The notes: generated by a model not told the origin, from the letters alone. A stretch of DNA of 64,000 bases from Desulfobotulus mexicanus (GCF_006175995.1 NZ_VDMB01000001.1:307799-371798); one strand, 5' to 3'. Shown: positions 44,929-54,468, numbered from the stretch's first letter. Numbers and translations are program-made.

Positions 44929-46650
44929 ATGATTTTTTCTCCAGCACCAGCCATGTCTTTTGAAAAGGGTTTCATGCCCTCCCGGTCTGGTAACCAGGGC
45001 AGTGGTGGAATGGATTTTGATACTTTTCTTGAAAAAGCCCGGGGGCTGGAAGAAAAGGGTGACTCAAAGACCGACCCAAAGCTTTCCCTGCAGACTGTTT
45101 TGGACAGGATGCGTATGCAGCTTCAGGCTTTTATGGGTATGGGGCGGCAGGATATGTCCGCAGATCCGGAAGCCATGGACTGGCTCAGGCAGATGATTCA
45201 GGGTGCAGGCCTTGATGAAAAGAGCAGGGATGCTCTTCTGGATGTCATTGAAAATGGCAGCAGGGGAAATGTTTCCATGGGGCGTTTGCTGGACCGTTTG
45301 AGGATGGCATCAGAGGAGATGGATATCGAACTTTCCGTTGATTCATCAGGCCTGTCTCTGGGTTCTCTGCCTTATATTTATAATTTTTTTAAAGATATTG
45401 GAATCTCTCAGGAAAGAATCCATACAATGCTGGATCGTTCCGCTATGGAAGGCCAGGGTTTTTCTCTGGACAGGCTGGGTCGTGAGATGGCCCTTCTGCG
45501 GCAGGATCTGAGTCAGGCAGGGCCCGGTGGTTCAGAGGGTATATCCAGGGCTGGTGTCATCGGAGTGCTGGACAGTATGCTTGAGAGCCTGAGGGCTATG
45601 GGTGCAGGCGGGCCGGAGAAGGGCTTTTCCCATGATACGGCAAGGCTTCTGGAACGGTCCGTACTGTCTGCCATGGCAGACAGGGATATGTCCGCCATGG
45701 CTTCTGACAGGAAGGCGGAATTCTATTTACCTGCCCATGAGGTTGCAGCGGATTTTCTTCGCAAGATGCAGCCGGGGGACAAAGCTCTAGGGGTTACGGA
45801 GGCAAGGGAGCCTGTAGCAGGAAAAGGTGCCGTGAATCCTGAAGCTATGAAATATGAGTGGGCAGATGTACGGAATGGCATGGAGCCTGTTGCAGAAAAG
45901 CTGGTTTTGAATTCTGCATCTCTGAAAAAAGAGTGGAATCTTAAAGAATATGGTTCTGGCTTGGATTCCGATAGCAGTGAGGAAGGTGATGACTCTTTTT
46001 GGGGGCAGGTAAAATCCATGGGAGAGCTTCAGGGTCAAGAAAGTGGAGAAGACAATGGCTCCAGACGAGGGGCCGGGCCACAGGATATGTTTAGCGGTAT
46101 GGAGAAGAAAAATTCAAAGGGAGACGGTCAGCTTTCAGAATCGGTTTTAGGAGCACAGGGAACACGGGGAGCTGAAAACCGGATAACGAGAGCTGACCCT
46201 GCTCCACCTCCACCCCCTCCGGCCTATGTAATGGATCAGGTGGGCCGTAAAATGGCCGATGCCATCCGTGATGGACAGAATGAGGTGAGTTTTCAGCTGA
46301 AACCTGAACACCTTGGTCGCCTGCATATGCGCATTGAAAATATTGCAGGGGTTGTGAATATCAGAATTCTTGCGGAGCAGAAGGGAACCCACGAAATGCT
46401 CCTTGCTCAGGCTGCGGAGCTTAAGGCCCAGATGCAGGAGCAGGGGATGCGGGTGGAGCGTATTGAGGTTACTGTGTCCCCTGATTTTGATTCAGCCCTT
46501 TTCCGGGAGCGGGAAAGGGATCGGGAATCCCGCAGATCAAGAAACGGGGAAAAGCGGGCAACGGGCATGGCCGTTTCTCCGGCACTGGATGAGAATCCGG
46601 TATCCATGTCAAAAAACAGCAGAGATTCCCGGCTGCATCTGATGGCTTGA
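44929..46650 (+). CDS. fliK: Flagellar hook-length control protein FliK
   Basis: Secreted ruler that sets hook length and switches export specificity. The 573-residue product is poorly conserved over its first 430 residues. It ends with the Flg_hook domain: VSFQLKPEHLGRLHMRIEN, NIRILAEQKGTHEMLL and QGMRVERIEVTVS at about residues 435-515. ATG 44929 is chosen over 44836 because AAAGGAAG precedes it and the sigma-54 promoter overlaps the longer frame. The N-terminal region is long, which fits the unusually large hook protein encoded downstream. Confidence 0.9.
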   Translation: MIFSPAPAMSFEKGFMPSRSGNQGSGGMDFDTFLEKARGLEEKGDSKTDPKLSLQTVLDRMRMQLQAFMGMGRQDMSADPEAMDWLRQMIQGAGLDEKSRDALLDVIENGSRGNVSMGRLLDRLRMASEEMDIELSVDSSGLSLGSLPYIYNFFKDIGISQERIHTMLDRSAMEGQGFSLDRLGREMALLRQDLSQAGPGGSEGISRAGVIGVLDSMLESLRAMGAGGPEKGFSHDTARLLERSVLSAMADRDMSAMASDRKAEFYLPAHEVAADFLRKMQPGDKALGVTEAREPVAGKGAVNPEAMKYEWADVRNGMEPVAEKLVLNSASLKKEWNLKEYGSGLDSDSSEEGDDSFWGQVKSMGELQGQESGEDNGSRRGAGPQDMFSGMEKKNSKGDGQLSESVLGAQGTRGAENRITRADPAPPPPPPAYVMDQVGRKMADAIRDGQNEVSFQLKPEHLGRLHMRIENIAGVVNIRILAEQKGTHEMLLAQAAELKAQMQEQGMRVERIEVTVSPDFDSALFRERERDRESRRSRNGEKRATGMAVSPALDENPVSMSKNSRDSRLHLMA

Positions 46651-46666
46651 GGATAAGGGGGCACAA

Positions 46667-47749
46667 ATGGAAACAAATGTAATGGGTAATGCGGCACTGG
46701 CAAGGGTTGCAGCAGATTACAAGGCTAGGGAAGATGAGGAGAAGGATCCCCTGGGAAGGGAAGCCTTTCTCACCATGCTGGTGGCCCAGCTTCAGAATCA
46801 GGATCCCCTGAACCCCATGGAAGGAACGGATTTTACATCCCAGCTGGCCCAGTTCTCCCAGCTGGAAGCGGCCTTTAATACCAATAAAACCCTGGAAAGT
46901 ATTCTTAAAGCCATGGAGGCTGGTTCTTCAAGGGATCTGGAAGCATACATGGGTAAGGAAATCCTTGCGGAGGTGGATTCCATAGAGGTTTCCAGTGGCA
47001 AGGCCGTGGGTGGCTTTTACACCCTGGAAGAGAACGCTTCTGTCACCATTAATATCTATGATGAAAAGGGTCAGCAGGTCCGAACCCTTTCTATGGGCCA
47101 GCAGGAGGCAGGTTCCCACCCCATTTCCTGGGATGCAAGGGACGCCGGAGACCGGCAGGTTCCGGATGGTTCCTATCGTTATGATGTTATTGCCATCGGG
47201 CCCGGTGGGATGACGCGGGTACAGACCACGGTGGAGGGAACGGTGGAGGGTATTCTCTATGCCAACGGAAAAGCCTATCTTCAGGTTAAGGGTACCTTTG
47301 TGGATCCAGAAAGCCTTCTCAAGGTGTGGGAAAAACCTGCCACGGCCCCGGTGATCAGCCCCATGGAATATATAGGCAGGGAGGTGACTGCGGAAGCGGC
47401 CAGCATTGATTTTGACGGTCGTATTCTCGGGAATATTCCCGGCTACACCCTGGACCGGAAAGATGAGGTGCTGGTGGAGATCTATGACAGGGAGGGCAAT
47501 CTTGTGAAGTCTTTGTATGAAGGAACAAAATCCGGTGGGGATTTTCATGAGATTTCCTGGGATGGCAAGGATCGCTTTGGTGTGACCGTGGCTCCCGGCA
47601 TCTATTCCTACAGGGTTCTCAGCAAGGGGGCCGTGGCAGATACCCGGGTTTCCGGCGAGGTTACGGGCCTTGTGTACAGAAATGGAATCCCCTATCTGAA
47701 TGTGGATGGGAGTCTGGTTTCTTCCGGTGCCGTCCGGAGTGTCGGATAA
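46667..47749 (+). CDS. flgD: Flagellar hook cap protein FlgD with duplicated C-terminal domain
   Basis: Scaffold that caps the growing hook. The N-terminal export region FLTMLVAQLQNQDPLNPMEG is diagnostic. At 360 residues the protein is well over the usual 220 or so. The extra length is a second copy of the C-terminal domain: copy one begins YMGKEILAEVDSIE (about residue 86), copy two YIGREVTAEAASID (about 234). Each contains an ISWDxxD turn (ISWDARDAGD, ISWDGKDRFG), a YxYxV strand, a V-G-x-V strand and a final NG-x-x-Y-L-x-V. It stands between fliK and flgE in one operon. Confidence 0.93.
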   Translation: METNVMGNAALARVAADYKAREDEEKDPLGREAFLTMLVAQLQNQDPLNPMEGTDFTSQLAQFSQLEAAFNTNKTLESILKAMEAGSSRDLEAYMGKEILAEVDSIEVSSGKAVGGFYTLEENASVTINIYDEKGQQVRTLSMGQQEAGSHPISWDARDAGDRQVPDGSYRYDVIAIGPGGMTRVQTTVEGTVEGILYANGKAYLQVKGTFVDPESLLKVWEKPATAPVISPMEYIGREVTAEAASIDFDGRILGNIPGYTLDRKDEVLVEIYDREGNLVKSLYEGTKSGGDFHEISWDGKDRFGVTVAPGIYSYRVLSKGAVADTRVSGEVTGLVYRNGIPYLNVDGSLVSSGAVRSVG

Positions 47750-47814
47750 GTATTTTTTAAAGTATTCCGGAACCGGAGTCTTTTTTTTAACGTTTTTTGA
47801 TCCGGAGGTGCCTT

Positions 47815-50559
47815 ATGTCTCTCACAAGCTCTCTTTATACGGGAACCAGCGGTCTCACCAACATGGGCAGGTCCATGCAGGTGATCGGTGACAATATATC
47901 CAATGTGAACACCGTGGGTTTCAAGGGAAGCCGCTATACCTTTGCCGATGTCCTCAACCAGACCGTGGGCACCCAGTCCGGCTCAGCCCAGATGGGTCGT
48001 GGTATGGCCCTTGGCAGCGTGGATAACCTTCACAATCAGGGTTCCTTTGAATCCACGGGGAATACCACTGACCTTTCCATTGGTGGCAACGGTTTTTTTG
48101 TGGTCCGGCATCCGGCCAGCAATCAGGAGTATTATACCCGTGCCGGGAATTTTAATTTTGATAAAGACGGAAAACTTGTGACCCCTGAGGGTATGGTGGT
48201 TCAGGGGTGGAAGCTGGATCCGGATACGGGAAATGATATGGGTGCCATGACCAGTATTATCATGCAGTCTTTCACGTCTCCGCCGAAACAGACTTCTGAA
48301 ATTACGGCCATCACCAATCTGGATGCCGATGCCACGAGCCAGTCCGTTGTGCTTTCCAATGCCTGGGATGCAACGAAGCAGCCGCCCATACCACCGAACA
48401 GTTATGAGTATCAGACCGTGGTCAAAGCCTATGATGCTTTGGGCAGCACCCATGATATTACCATTTATTATGATAAAAAATCCGGTTCGGACTGGGAGTA
48501 CATCATTACCATGAATCCTTCCGAAGACAAGCGTCTCGGTGTGCAGGGAACTCCGGGGCAGGGCCTGCTGGCCAGAGGGGTGATTCATTTTAATGAATCC
48601 GATGGTTCCATTGCGGATATGACCATGGAGGAATATACGGGCCGCATCGGTAATGTGCGTTCTGAAGGGGTGAACCGCTACGATGATCTCACCTTTGTGC
48701 TAAACTCTACGGAGCCCATGGATTCAGACGGTTTTGATTTCCATGTGGAATATGATGGTGACCGCTGGCAGTTTCAGAATCTGCCGGACGCCTATCCCAA
48801 TGCGGAAATCATTTACTCCGATGCCCGGCGCATCGAGATTGTTCTGAACCGGAACCCTGCGGATACGGATCCGGAACCGGATATGGTAATCCGCCTTGCT
48901 TCCAATGCCGTGGCCACGGATTCCCTGAAGTTTGACATCAATAAGCCCAGAGATGCCCATGTGCAGAATGTTACGGGTCTTACCTACCGGGGTGATACGG
49001 GCAACGATAATACCACCCTCACCATCAATGATCCCGGTGTCATGACAAGGGACATGGAGGGGATGAATCTGGTCTGGAATCCCAGAGGCGGTGTGGACGG
49101 ACGGGGCGAGTGGTACATGAGTAACCCCAGCGAACAAAACGTGACCGGCCAGAACTATGGCGGCATGACTGCTGTTGACGGTGCCAGTGAGACCGTGCTG
49201 AATCCTGCGGTGCTGAATCAGTATGCGGCAGGCATGCAGGTGGAGTGGGATGCTGTTGAAGGCTGGGTCTGGAGAAGCTCCAGCGGTACGGCCAGTGTTG
49301 GCGCGGCCAGTACGGCAGGGGAGCTTACGGTTCATAATGCCATGGTTCTGAACAGAGCGGCGGTGATAACCGTTCCTAAGACTGCCTATGATGATCTAGC
49401 ATTGACAACGGGGTGGGAAGTACTTCCATTCGCTGCTGTTGCAGCCCTGGCGGATTATCCCGATGCACAGATACGGAGGGATGGCGACAGGGTACAGATT
49501 GATCTGGACGGAAACGGCACGGCGGATATCAGCTTCACTCCGGAGGAACCGGCTGATTTTGGCGGTAATGACATTGTTTTTTCCATAACGGCCAGTCCTC
49601 CCAGAGAATATCCCAATGCAAGGATTCTGAATGATACGCCGTTGGATCCCGGCAGATTGGCCATCAGCTTTGATGGCAACAACAACGCGGATGTGGTCTG
49701 GAGTTTTGAGGATGCAGGCGGTACGCCGGCGGCAGCTGGGGACGAGGAGACCTTTACGTTTTCACTCGACCCCCGAACCACACCGGAGGGCTATCCCAAT
49801 GCGGTGATCCGGGGCGATAAGGACAGGGTCTACATAGATCTTGACGGTTCCGGCGGAGACAAGGACAGAGAAGACATTGTTTTTACCTTCACAGAGCCCA
49901 TGCGGCACGGGGCCAGTGTGGAAAACAGTGTTATTTCCTTTGACATACAGGGTGGCACTTCATGGCGACAGCTGGGGGCAAGGGATATCAACAATGCGGG
50001 TTACTATGAATTCACCGCCGACTTCCTTGGCAGTGCGGGCCGCATGGCCACGGACGGAACCTATCGCACCACAGAACAGAAAATTGCTTTCAATATCGGG
50101 ACGGCCTTTGATGGCCTGAATTTCATCAACTCATCCCTTACTACAACACAGTACGCCCGGACCTCTTCCACCATTTATCAGACGGCAGACGGATACGGTG
50201 CCGGGGATCTGGAAGGGGTGAACGTTTCTTCCGAAGGGGTGATGACGGGTATGTACTCCAACGGGCAGCTCATTCCCCTCTACCGGGTGGGGCTGGCCAA
50301 GTTCATGAACAATCAGGGCCTGTATAAGGAGGGGGGGAACCTCTACAGGGAAACCCGGGACAGTGGCAGCGCCATTACGGGCCGTCCCGGTTCCAACGGC
50401 CTTGGCAAGCTCTCTCCCAACTCCCTTGAGATGAGCAATGTGGATATCGGTGATGAGTTTGTAAGAATGATCACCACCCAGAGGGGATTTCAGGCCAACT
50501 CCAAGACCGTAACCACGGTGGATGGTATGCTGGAAACGGTGATTCAGATGAAACGCTGA
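47815..50559 (+). CDS. flgE: Flagellar hook protein FlgE, very large form
   Basis: Forms the hook. The 914-residue product is about twice the common length. The N-terminus (SLYTGTSGLTNMGRSMQVIG with DNISNVNTVGFKGSRY) and the C-terminus (SLEMSNVDIGDEFVRMITTQRGFQANSKTV region) are standard D0/D1 parts. Between them lies a large insert with four related units opening YPNAEI, YPDAQI, YPNARI and YPNAVI (from 48790, 49453, 49606 and 49789), three of them followed by a DxDGxG-type acidic turn. ATG 47815 has GGAGG upstream; 47797 is in frame but lacks one. A terminator follows. Confidence 0.93.
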   Translation: MSLTSSLYTGTSGLTNMGRSMQVIGDNISNVNTVGFKGSRYTFADVLNQTVGTQSGSAQMGRGMALGSVDNLHNQGSFESTGNTTDLSIGGNGFFVVRHPASNQEYYTRAGNFNFDKDGKLVTPEGMVVQGWKLDPDTGNDMGAMTSIIMQSFTSPPKQTSEITAITNLDADATSQSVVLSNAWDATKQPPIPPNSYEYQTVVKAYDALGSTHDITIYYDKKSGSDWEYIITMNPSEDKRLGVQGTPGQGLLARGVIHFNESDGSIADMTMEEYTGRIGNVRSEGVNRYDDLTFVLNSTEPMDSDGFDFHVEYDGDRWQFQNLPDAYPNAEIIYSDARRIEIVLNRNPADTDPEPDMVIRLASNAVATDSLKFDINKPRDAHVQNVTGLTYRGDTGNDNTTLTINDPGVMTRDMEGMNLVWNPRGGVDGRGEWYMSNPSEQNVTGQNYGGMTAVDGASETVLNPAVLNQYAAGMQVEWDAVEGWVWRSSSGTASVGAASTAGELTVHNAMVLNRAAVITVPKTAYDDLALTTGWEVLPFAAVAALADYPDAQIRRDGDRVQIDLDGNGTADISFTPEEPADFGGNDIVFSITASPPREYPNARILNDTPLDPGRLAISFDGNNNADVVWSFEDAGGTPAAAGDEETFTFSLDPRTTPEGYPNAVIRGDKDRVYIDLDGSGGDKDREDIVFTFTEPMRHGASVENSVISFDIQGGTSWRQLGARDINNAGYYEFTADFLGSAGRMATDGTYRTTEQKIAFNIGTAFDGLNFINSSLTTTQYARTSSTIYQTADGYGAGDLEGVNVSSEGVMTGMYSNGQLIPLYRVGLAKFMNNQGLYKEGGNLYRETRDSGSAITGRPGSNGLGKLSPNSLEMSNVDIGDEFVRMITTQRGFQANSKTVTTVDGMLETVIQMKR

Positions 50560-50589
50560 TTTCTCTTTTTCCATAAACAGGACTTTCTT

Positions 50590-50635
50590 ACCGGATTCCT
50601 GCCCTTTTCAAAGGCAGGAATCCGGTTTGCTTTTG
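50590..50635 (+). terminator. Intrinsic terminator after flgE
   Basis: ACCGGATTCCTGCC pairs perfectly with GGCAGGAATCCGGT over an eight-base loop, followed by TTGCTTTT. It ends the fliK-flgD-flgE unit. Confidence 0.88.
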
Positions 50636-50765
50636 GATGGAAGGCAATGGTATAGATACTTTCTGATCATTCATTCTCCGGGTTTCGCCCTGAAACATCT
50701 TGTGTGTCTCCATGGGTGAGGTTTTTGATATCAAGGCTGCATTTTAAGGCAGGACAGGTATTTTA

Positions 50766-51542
50766 ATGGATATGGCAACCCTTATTGGCATTGTATCGGC
50801 CTTCGGACTGGTGGGACTTGCGGTTTTCATGGGAGGGGGGCTGCTTTTTTTCTTCAATTTGCAGGCCTTTCTCATTGTGGTGGGAGGGACTCTGGGGGCG
50901 ACGCTGATCCATTATCCGGTGAGGGATCTCCTGCCGGTTTTCAGACGGCTGATGCGGGTTTTTTTCTCCTCCGGTGACACAGGGGATGCCACCGTTGAAA
51001 AGCTAACTGCCATGGCCCAGAAGGCCAGACGTGACGGGGTTCTCAGCCTTGAAAAAATGATACCAAAGGAGACGGACCCTTTCCTTGCGGAAGGTCTGCA
51101 ACTGGCCGTGGACGGTGTAGAACCTGCCATCATCAGGGAAATTATGCTTTCGGGGCTGGAAGCATCCGGTGAGCGCCATGAGGCGGGTGCTGAAATTTTT
51201 GCCACCATGGGAAGTTATGCACCGGCCCTTGGCATGGTGGGTACCCTCATTGGTCTGATACAGATGCTGCAGAACCTCCATGATCCCGATGCCATCGGGC
51301 CGGGGATGGCCGTGGCCCTTCTCACAACCTTTTATGGAGCCCTTCTTTCCAACCTTGTTTTTCTTCCCCTTGCGGGAAAGCTGCGGGCACTGGACAGGCA
51401 GGAAGCCCGTGAAAAACAGATGCTGGTGGATGGGCTGGTTTCCCTTGCAAGGGGAGAGCACCCGAGGGTGCTGGCCTGGCGCATGCGTGCCCACAGGCAG
51501 CCATCACTTAAGTCGTTAGCAGGAAAAAGTGATGAGAAATAA
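50766..51542 (+). CDS. motA: Flagellar stator protein MotA
   Basis: Ion-channel stator subunit in the inner membrane, 258 residues with four hydrophobic segments. The two conserved proline regions of the family are clear: APALGMVGTLIGLIQML (helix 3) and TTFYGALLSNLVFLPLAGKL (helix 4), and the cytoplasmic loop has AQKARRDGVLSLE and DPFLAEGLQLAVDG. No promoter consensus was found in the 200 bases upstream. Its end overlaps the next gene by 11 bases. Confidence 0.93.
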   Translation: MDMATLIGIVSAFGLVGLAVFMGGGLLFFFNLQAFLIVVGGTLGATLIHYPVRDLLPVFRRLMRVFFSSGDTGDATVEKLTAMAQKARRDGVLSLEKMIPKETDPFLAEGLQLAVDGVEPAIIREIMLSGLEASGERHEAGAEIFATMGSYAPALGMVGTLIGLIQMLQNLHDPDAIGPGMAVALLTTFYGALLSNLVFLPLAGKLRALDRQEAREKQMLVDGLVSLARGEHPRVLAWRMRAHRQPSLKSLAGKSDEK

Positions 51543-52212
51543 GGCTTTTTTCTCCGGAAACGCCATGCTTTGGGTGGCGCTTTTTTTAATTCTTCTGGCT
51601 TTTTTTGCCTTTCTCAATGCCCTGTCTTCTCCGGATGCCATACGGGGAGAAAGGGTGCGGCAGTCCGTGCGGACAGGCTTTGGTGCTGTTTCGGATCTGG
51701 GGGCTTTACGGCCGGGAGTATGGCGGCATCGTTTTGATGAACCGGGTGTCATGGAATTGACGGATCTGGTTTCAAGACTGGGACCGGAAGGCAGATATAT
51801 GGTGGATGCTCAGGGGAATTTCTGGATACGGTTTCCGCAAAAGGCCCTGTTTGGTCCGGAATCCCATCACCTTTCCGGTGGCGGAGAGGTACTGCTGGCA
51901 GAAATACGGGCCACGATCCCGGAATATTTTGAAGGAAAGCGCATCATGGTCCATGCCCGGCGGAAGGAAGGCCGCAGTCCGGATGCCGCATTGCGCGGGA
52001 CCCTGCTCCGGGGATTGGCTGTTGCCGAAGGGATGGGGTCTGCAATGCAGGTCTGGGGATTCGGGGATCTCGTTCCTGAGTTTGCCTACGGGCTGGGCCG
52101 GGATGAAGAAAATGCAAGGGTCCTTCTGGTTTTTTCAGGGAGGGGATCTTCCGGCGGCGGGCCTTTCATGTTCCGGGATTTTTTCTTCCGGGTCTTTTCG
52201 GAGAATCCATGA
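51532..52212 (+). CDS. MotB-like membrane protein lacking the channel aspartate
   Basis: A 226-residue protein with one N-terminal transmembrane helix (WVALFLILLAFFAFLNAL) and a periplasmic region. Position, helix pattern and the following LGPEGRYMVDAQGNFWIRFP region make it a MotB relative, but the helix has no Asp where MotB carries its ion-binding residue, and the C-terminal part lacks a clear peptidoglycan-binding NxxLSxxRA motif. ATG 51532 (AGGA seven bases upstream) is preferred to GTG 51529. It overlaps motA and the canonical MotB-like gene, so all three are made together. It may be an accessory stator subunit. Confidence 0.72.
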   Translation: MRNKAFFSGNAMLWVALFLILLAFFAFLNALSSPDAIRGERVRQSVRTGFGAVSDLGALRPGVWRHRFDEPGVMELTDLVSRLGPEGRYMVDAQGNFWIRFPQKALFGPESHHLSGGGEVLLAEIRATIPEYFEGKRIMVHARRKEGRSPDAALRGTLLRGLAVAEGMGSAMQVWGFGDLVPEFAYGLGRDEENARVLLVFSGRGSSGGGPFMFRDFFFRVFSENP

Positions 52213-52856
52213 GTCTTAAAAAGAAACAGAAAATAAGACCTTTCCGGACGGAATGGATGCACACCTTTGCTGATCTTCTGCTTTTGCTGCTTACTTTTTT
52301 TGTGATGCTTTTTGCCATGAAGACCCTTGAAAAGGAAAGGCTGCAGGAAGCCTTTTCTTTTTTTGTGCAGGAAAAAGCCGTAAAAGAAAGGGAGGAGGGG
52401 GTGCTGGCCGGTGCCTTAAGTCTGAGGCTTCGCCGTGAGCTGGCAGCACTCCCCGCAGGTGTTGCAGAAAGCCTGCATCTGGAAGAGAGTGCAGAACACC
52501 TCCGCCTGATTCTGGAGTCCGATGGACTTTTTGATGCGGGAGCCTTTGCCCTGCGGCCTGAAGCGCCTTTGTTTCTGCAGGCTGTTTCCGATATTTTCAG
52601 GCCTCTGGGGACCATGGTGCTGGTGCAGGGATATCCCGATATCGGAATGGGGGAGGAGGCTGCCGCAGCCCTTGCCATGGAAAGGGCCGTGGAAGTCCGG
52701 CGTTATCTTGTGGAACAGGCGGGACTGGCTGCGGATGCCATGGGTATTGCTCTGGACAGGGAATATCCTTCCCTTTATACCGGTGAGGACAGTCGGCACC
52801 GGGCCTGGAACCGTAGGGTTACTTTTCTGATTTTGGAGGATGGGGATGTCCGATAA
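52209..52856 (+). CDS. motB: Flagellar stator protein MotB (short form)
   Basis: Stator partner of MotA, 215 residues. The single transmembrane helix has the channel Asp22 in the FADLLLLLLTFFVMLFAM segment, as in functional MotB. The periplasmic part has an OmpA/MotB-like end with GYPDIG, AMERAVEVRRYL and the NRRVTFLIL strand. The peptidoglycan-binding helix is degenerate (the expected NxxLSxxRA reads AAAALAMERA). The protein is shorter than E. coli MotB (308). It overlaps its upstream neighbour by four bases. Confidence 0.85.
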   Translation: MSLKKKQKIRPFRTEWMHTFADLLLLLLTFFVMLFAMKTLEKERLQEAFSFFVQEKAVKEREEGVLAGALSLRLRRELAALPAGVAESLHLEESAEHLRLILESDGLFDAGAFALRPEAPLFLQAVSDIFRPLGTMVLVQGYPDIGMGEEAAAALAMERAVEVRRYLVEQAGLAADAMGIALDREYPSLYTGEDSRHRAWNRRVTFLILEDGDVR

Positions 52857-53367
52857 GAAAAAAAACGTTATGGGTATGAAGCTGCGGGAAAAGAAAGGGC
52901 CTTTTGCTCTGTGGGTCTGGCTGCTTGCCTTTTTGCTCTCTTTGGTATGTGCAGGCATGATGCTTGCATTTTTTTTGTTCAGTACTCCAGAGGAGCCAGA
53001 GGAAAAGGAAGATGTCTATGAATTTGCGGTGCTGGATGCTGTAGCAGTTATTCCCGGACTCTGGCAGCTCCCTGTGATGAAGATCCCTGTGACAGTTGAA
53101 GAAGGTATACGTCTTCCCCTGCGCTTAGGTATTGCCATCGTTGCGGAGGAAGGGCCTGAGGGCTTGCCCCGACTGCTCCGGCACAGAGAAAGGATTATCA
53201 CTGCAATTCGGGAACATGTGGAAAAGGGCAGAGCCGAAGATTGGGAAAGTGTGGCAGGTAAACTGAAACTGAAATATGAGCTGACAGATCTGGTGGAAAA
53301 AGCCTCAGGCGGTATCCGGGTAAAAGGTCTTTATATTACAGATTATATGATTCACTGGCCCACATAG
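52846..53367 (+). CDS. fliL: Flagellar basal-body associated protein FliL
   Basis: Membrane protein that supports stators and switch, 173 residues. A basic N-terminus, one transmembrane helix (about 20-44) and a periplasmic domain of about 130 residues fit FliL. The C-terminal IRVKGLYITDYMIHWPT is close to the family's usual V-x-x-V-Y-F-T-x-F ending. Position between the stator and fliM supports this, and sequence similarity is modest. ATG 52846 lies six bases after GGAGG; the ATG at 52840 is too close to it. Confidence 0.8.
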   Translation: MSDKKKNVMGMKLREKKGPFALWVWLLAFLLSLVCAGMMLAFFLFSTPEEPEEKEDVYEFAVLDAVAVIPGLWQLPVMKIPVTVEEGIRLPLRLGIAIVAEEGPEGLPRLLRHRERIITAIREHVEKGRAEDWESVAGKLKLKYELTDLVEKASGGIRVKGLYITDYMIHWPT

Positions 53368-53469
53368 GGCAGCTTTTTGTGGCATGAGTATTTGTGAAGG
53401 AATATCTGGATTTTTTGTGTTGAGTGGGTTGGACCTGTTGCTGGTGGGAATAAAAACAGAGGGTGATGT

Positions 53470-54468
53470 ATGAGTGAAATTCTGACCCAGGAAGAAGTTG
53501 ACAGTCTGCTGGACGGTTTAAGTACCGGAAAGGTGGAGTCTGAACAGGATATGCCCATGGATGCCGAAGGCATCGGGCAATATGATTTTTCCAGTCAGGA
53601 CAAGGTCATCCGCGGGCGTATGCCCACCTTTGAGGTGATCAATGAGCGTTTTGCCCGTGAGGTGCGTTCCAGTCTTTCCATGCTGCTGCACACCAACGTG
53701 GATATCAGCTCAGAATCTCTGGATACCCTGAAGTTTTCCGAATTTGGCAGATCCCTTCCTGTTCCCACAAGCCTCCATGTTTTCCGTATGGATCCTTTGC
53801 GAGGTCACGCCCTGCTGGTACTGGAAAGCCAGTTGGTTTTCAATCTCATTGATACCTTTTTCGGTGGCAAGGGGACGGGCAAAGCCAAGGTGGAAGGCCG
53901 GGAATTTACTACCATCGAGGAGGTCATGATACGCAAGGTGGTTCTTTCCTGTCTGGAGGATCTGAAAAACTCCTGGGCTCCCGTGGAACCCATACAGACA
54001 ACCCTTGTACGCAGTGAGGTGAATCCCCAGTTTGCCACCATTGTTCTGCCCACAGACCTTGTCATTGTAACCCGTTTTGAGGTGGAGCTGGAACAGTCTG
54101 CAGGTAAACTGGTGCTGTGCCAGCCCTATTCCATGATAGAACCTTTACGACATAAACTTTCATCGGGCTTCCAGGCCGAGGTGGAGGATGTGGATTATAC
54201 CTGGCAGCGGCGGCTTAAGGAAATAATAGTGGAGTCTGACGTGATGCTTTCCGTGGAACTGGGCCGCAGCCGTATGCTTGTCAATGACCTTCTGCAGCTT
54301 GGGCAGGGTTCCATTGTGGAGCTGAACAAGCTGGCCGGAGAGCCTTTGGAAATTTATATTAACCGCAAGCTGGTGGCCCGGGGTGAGGTGGTGGTGGTTA
54401 ATGAAAAATTCGGTGTGCGCCTGACGGATATCATCAGTCCCATGGAGCGGGTTCGGACCCTGGCCTGA
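53470..54468 (+). CDS. fliM: Flagellar motor switch protein FliM
   Basis: C-ring switch protein that binds CheY-P. The 332-residue product opens with MSEILTQEEVDSLLDGL, the CheY-P docking peptide class, then has the CheC-like middle domain (about 40-225) with the GGKGTGK turn, and ends with a SpoA/FliN-like domain. No fliN follows; the next gene, fliO, is 87 bases on. The N-terminal peptide resembles the repeated unit of the right-edge protein at 63162. Confidence 0.96.
   Translation: MSEILTQEEVDSLLDGLSTGKVESEQDMPMDAEGIGQYDFSSQDKVIRGRMPTFEVINERFAREVRSSLSMLLHTNVDISSESLDTLKFSEFGRSLPVPTSLHVFRMDPLRGHALLVLESQLVFNLIDTFFGGKGTGKAKVEGREFTTIEEVMIRKVVLSCLEDLKNSWAPVEPIQTTLVRSEVNPQFATIVLPTDLVIVTRFEVELEQSAGKLVLCQPYSMIEPLRHKLSSGFQAEVEDVDYTWQRRLKEIIVESDVMLSVELGRSRMLVNDLLQLGQGSIVELNKLAGEPLEIYINRKLVARGEVVVVNEKFGVRLTDIISPMERVRTLA

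Noticed and set aside
53380..53396. Possible sigma-54 promoter before fliM (TGGCATGAGTATTTGTG)
   Set aside because: The -12 box lacks the GC at the required spacing, so it fails the GG-N10-GC rule.
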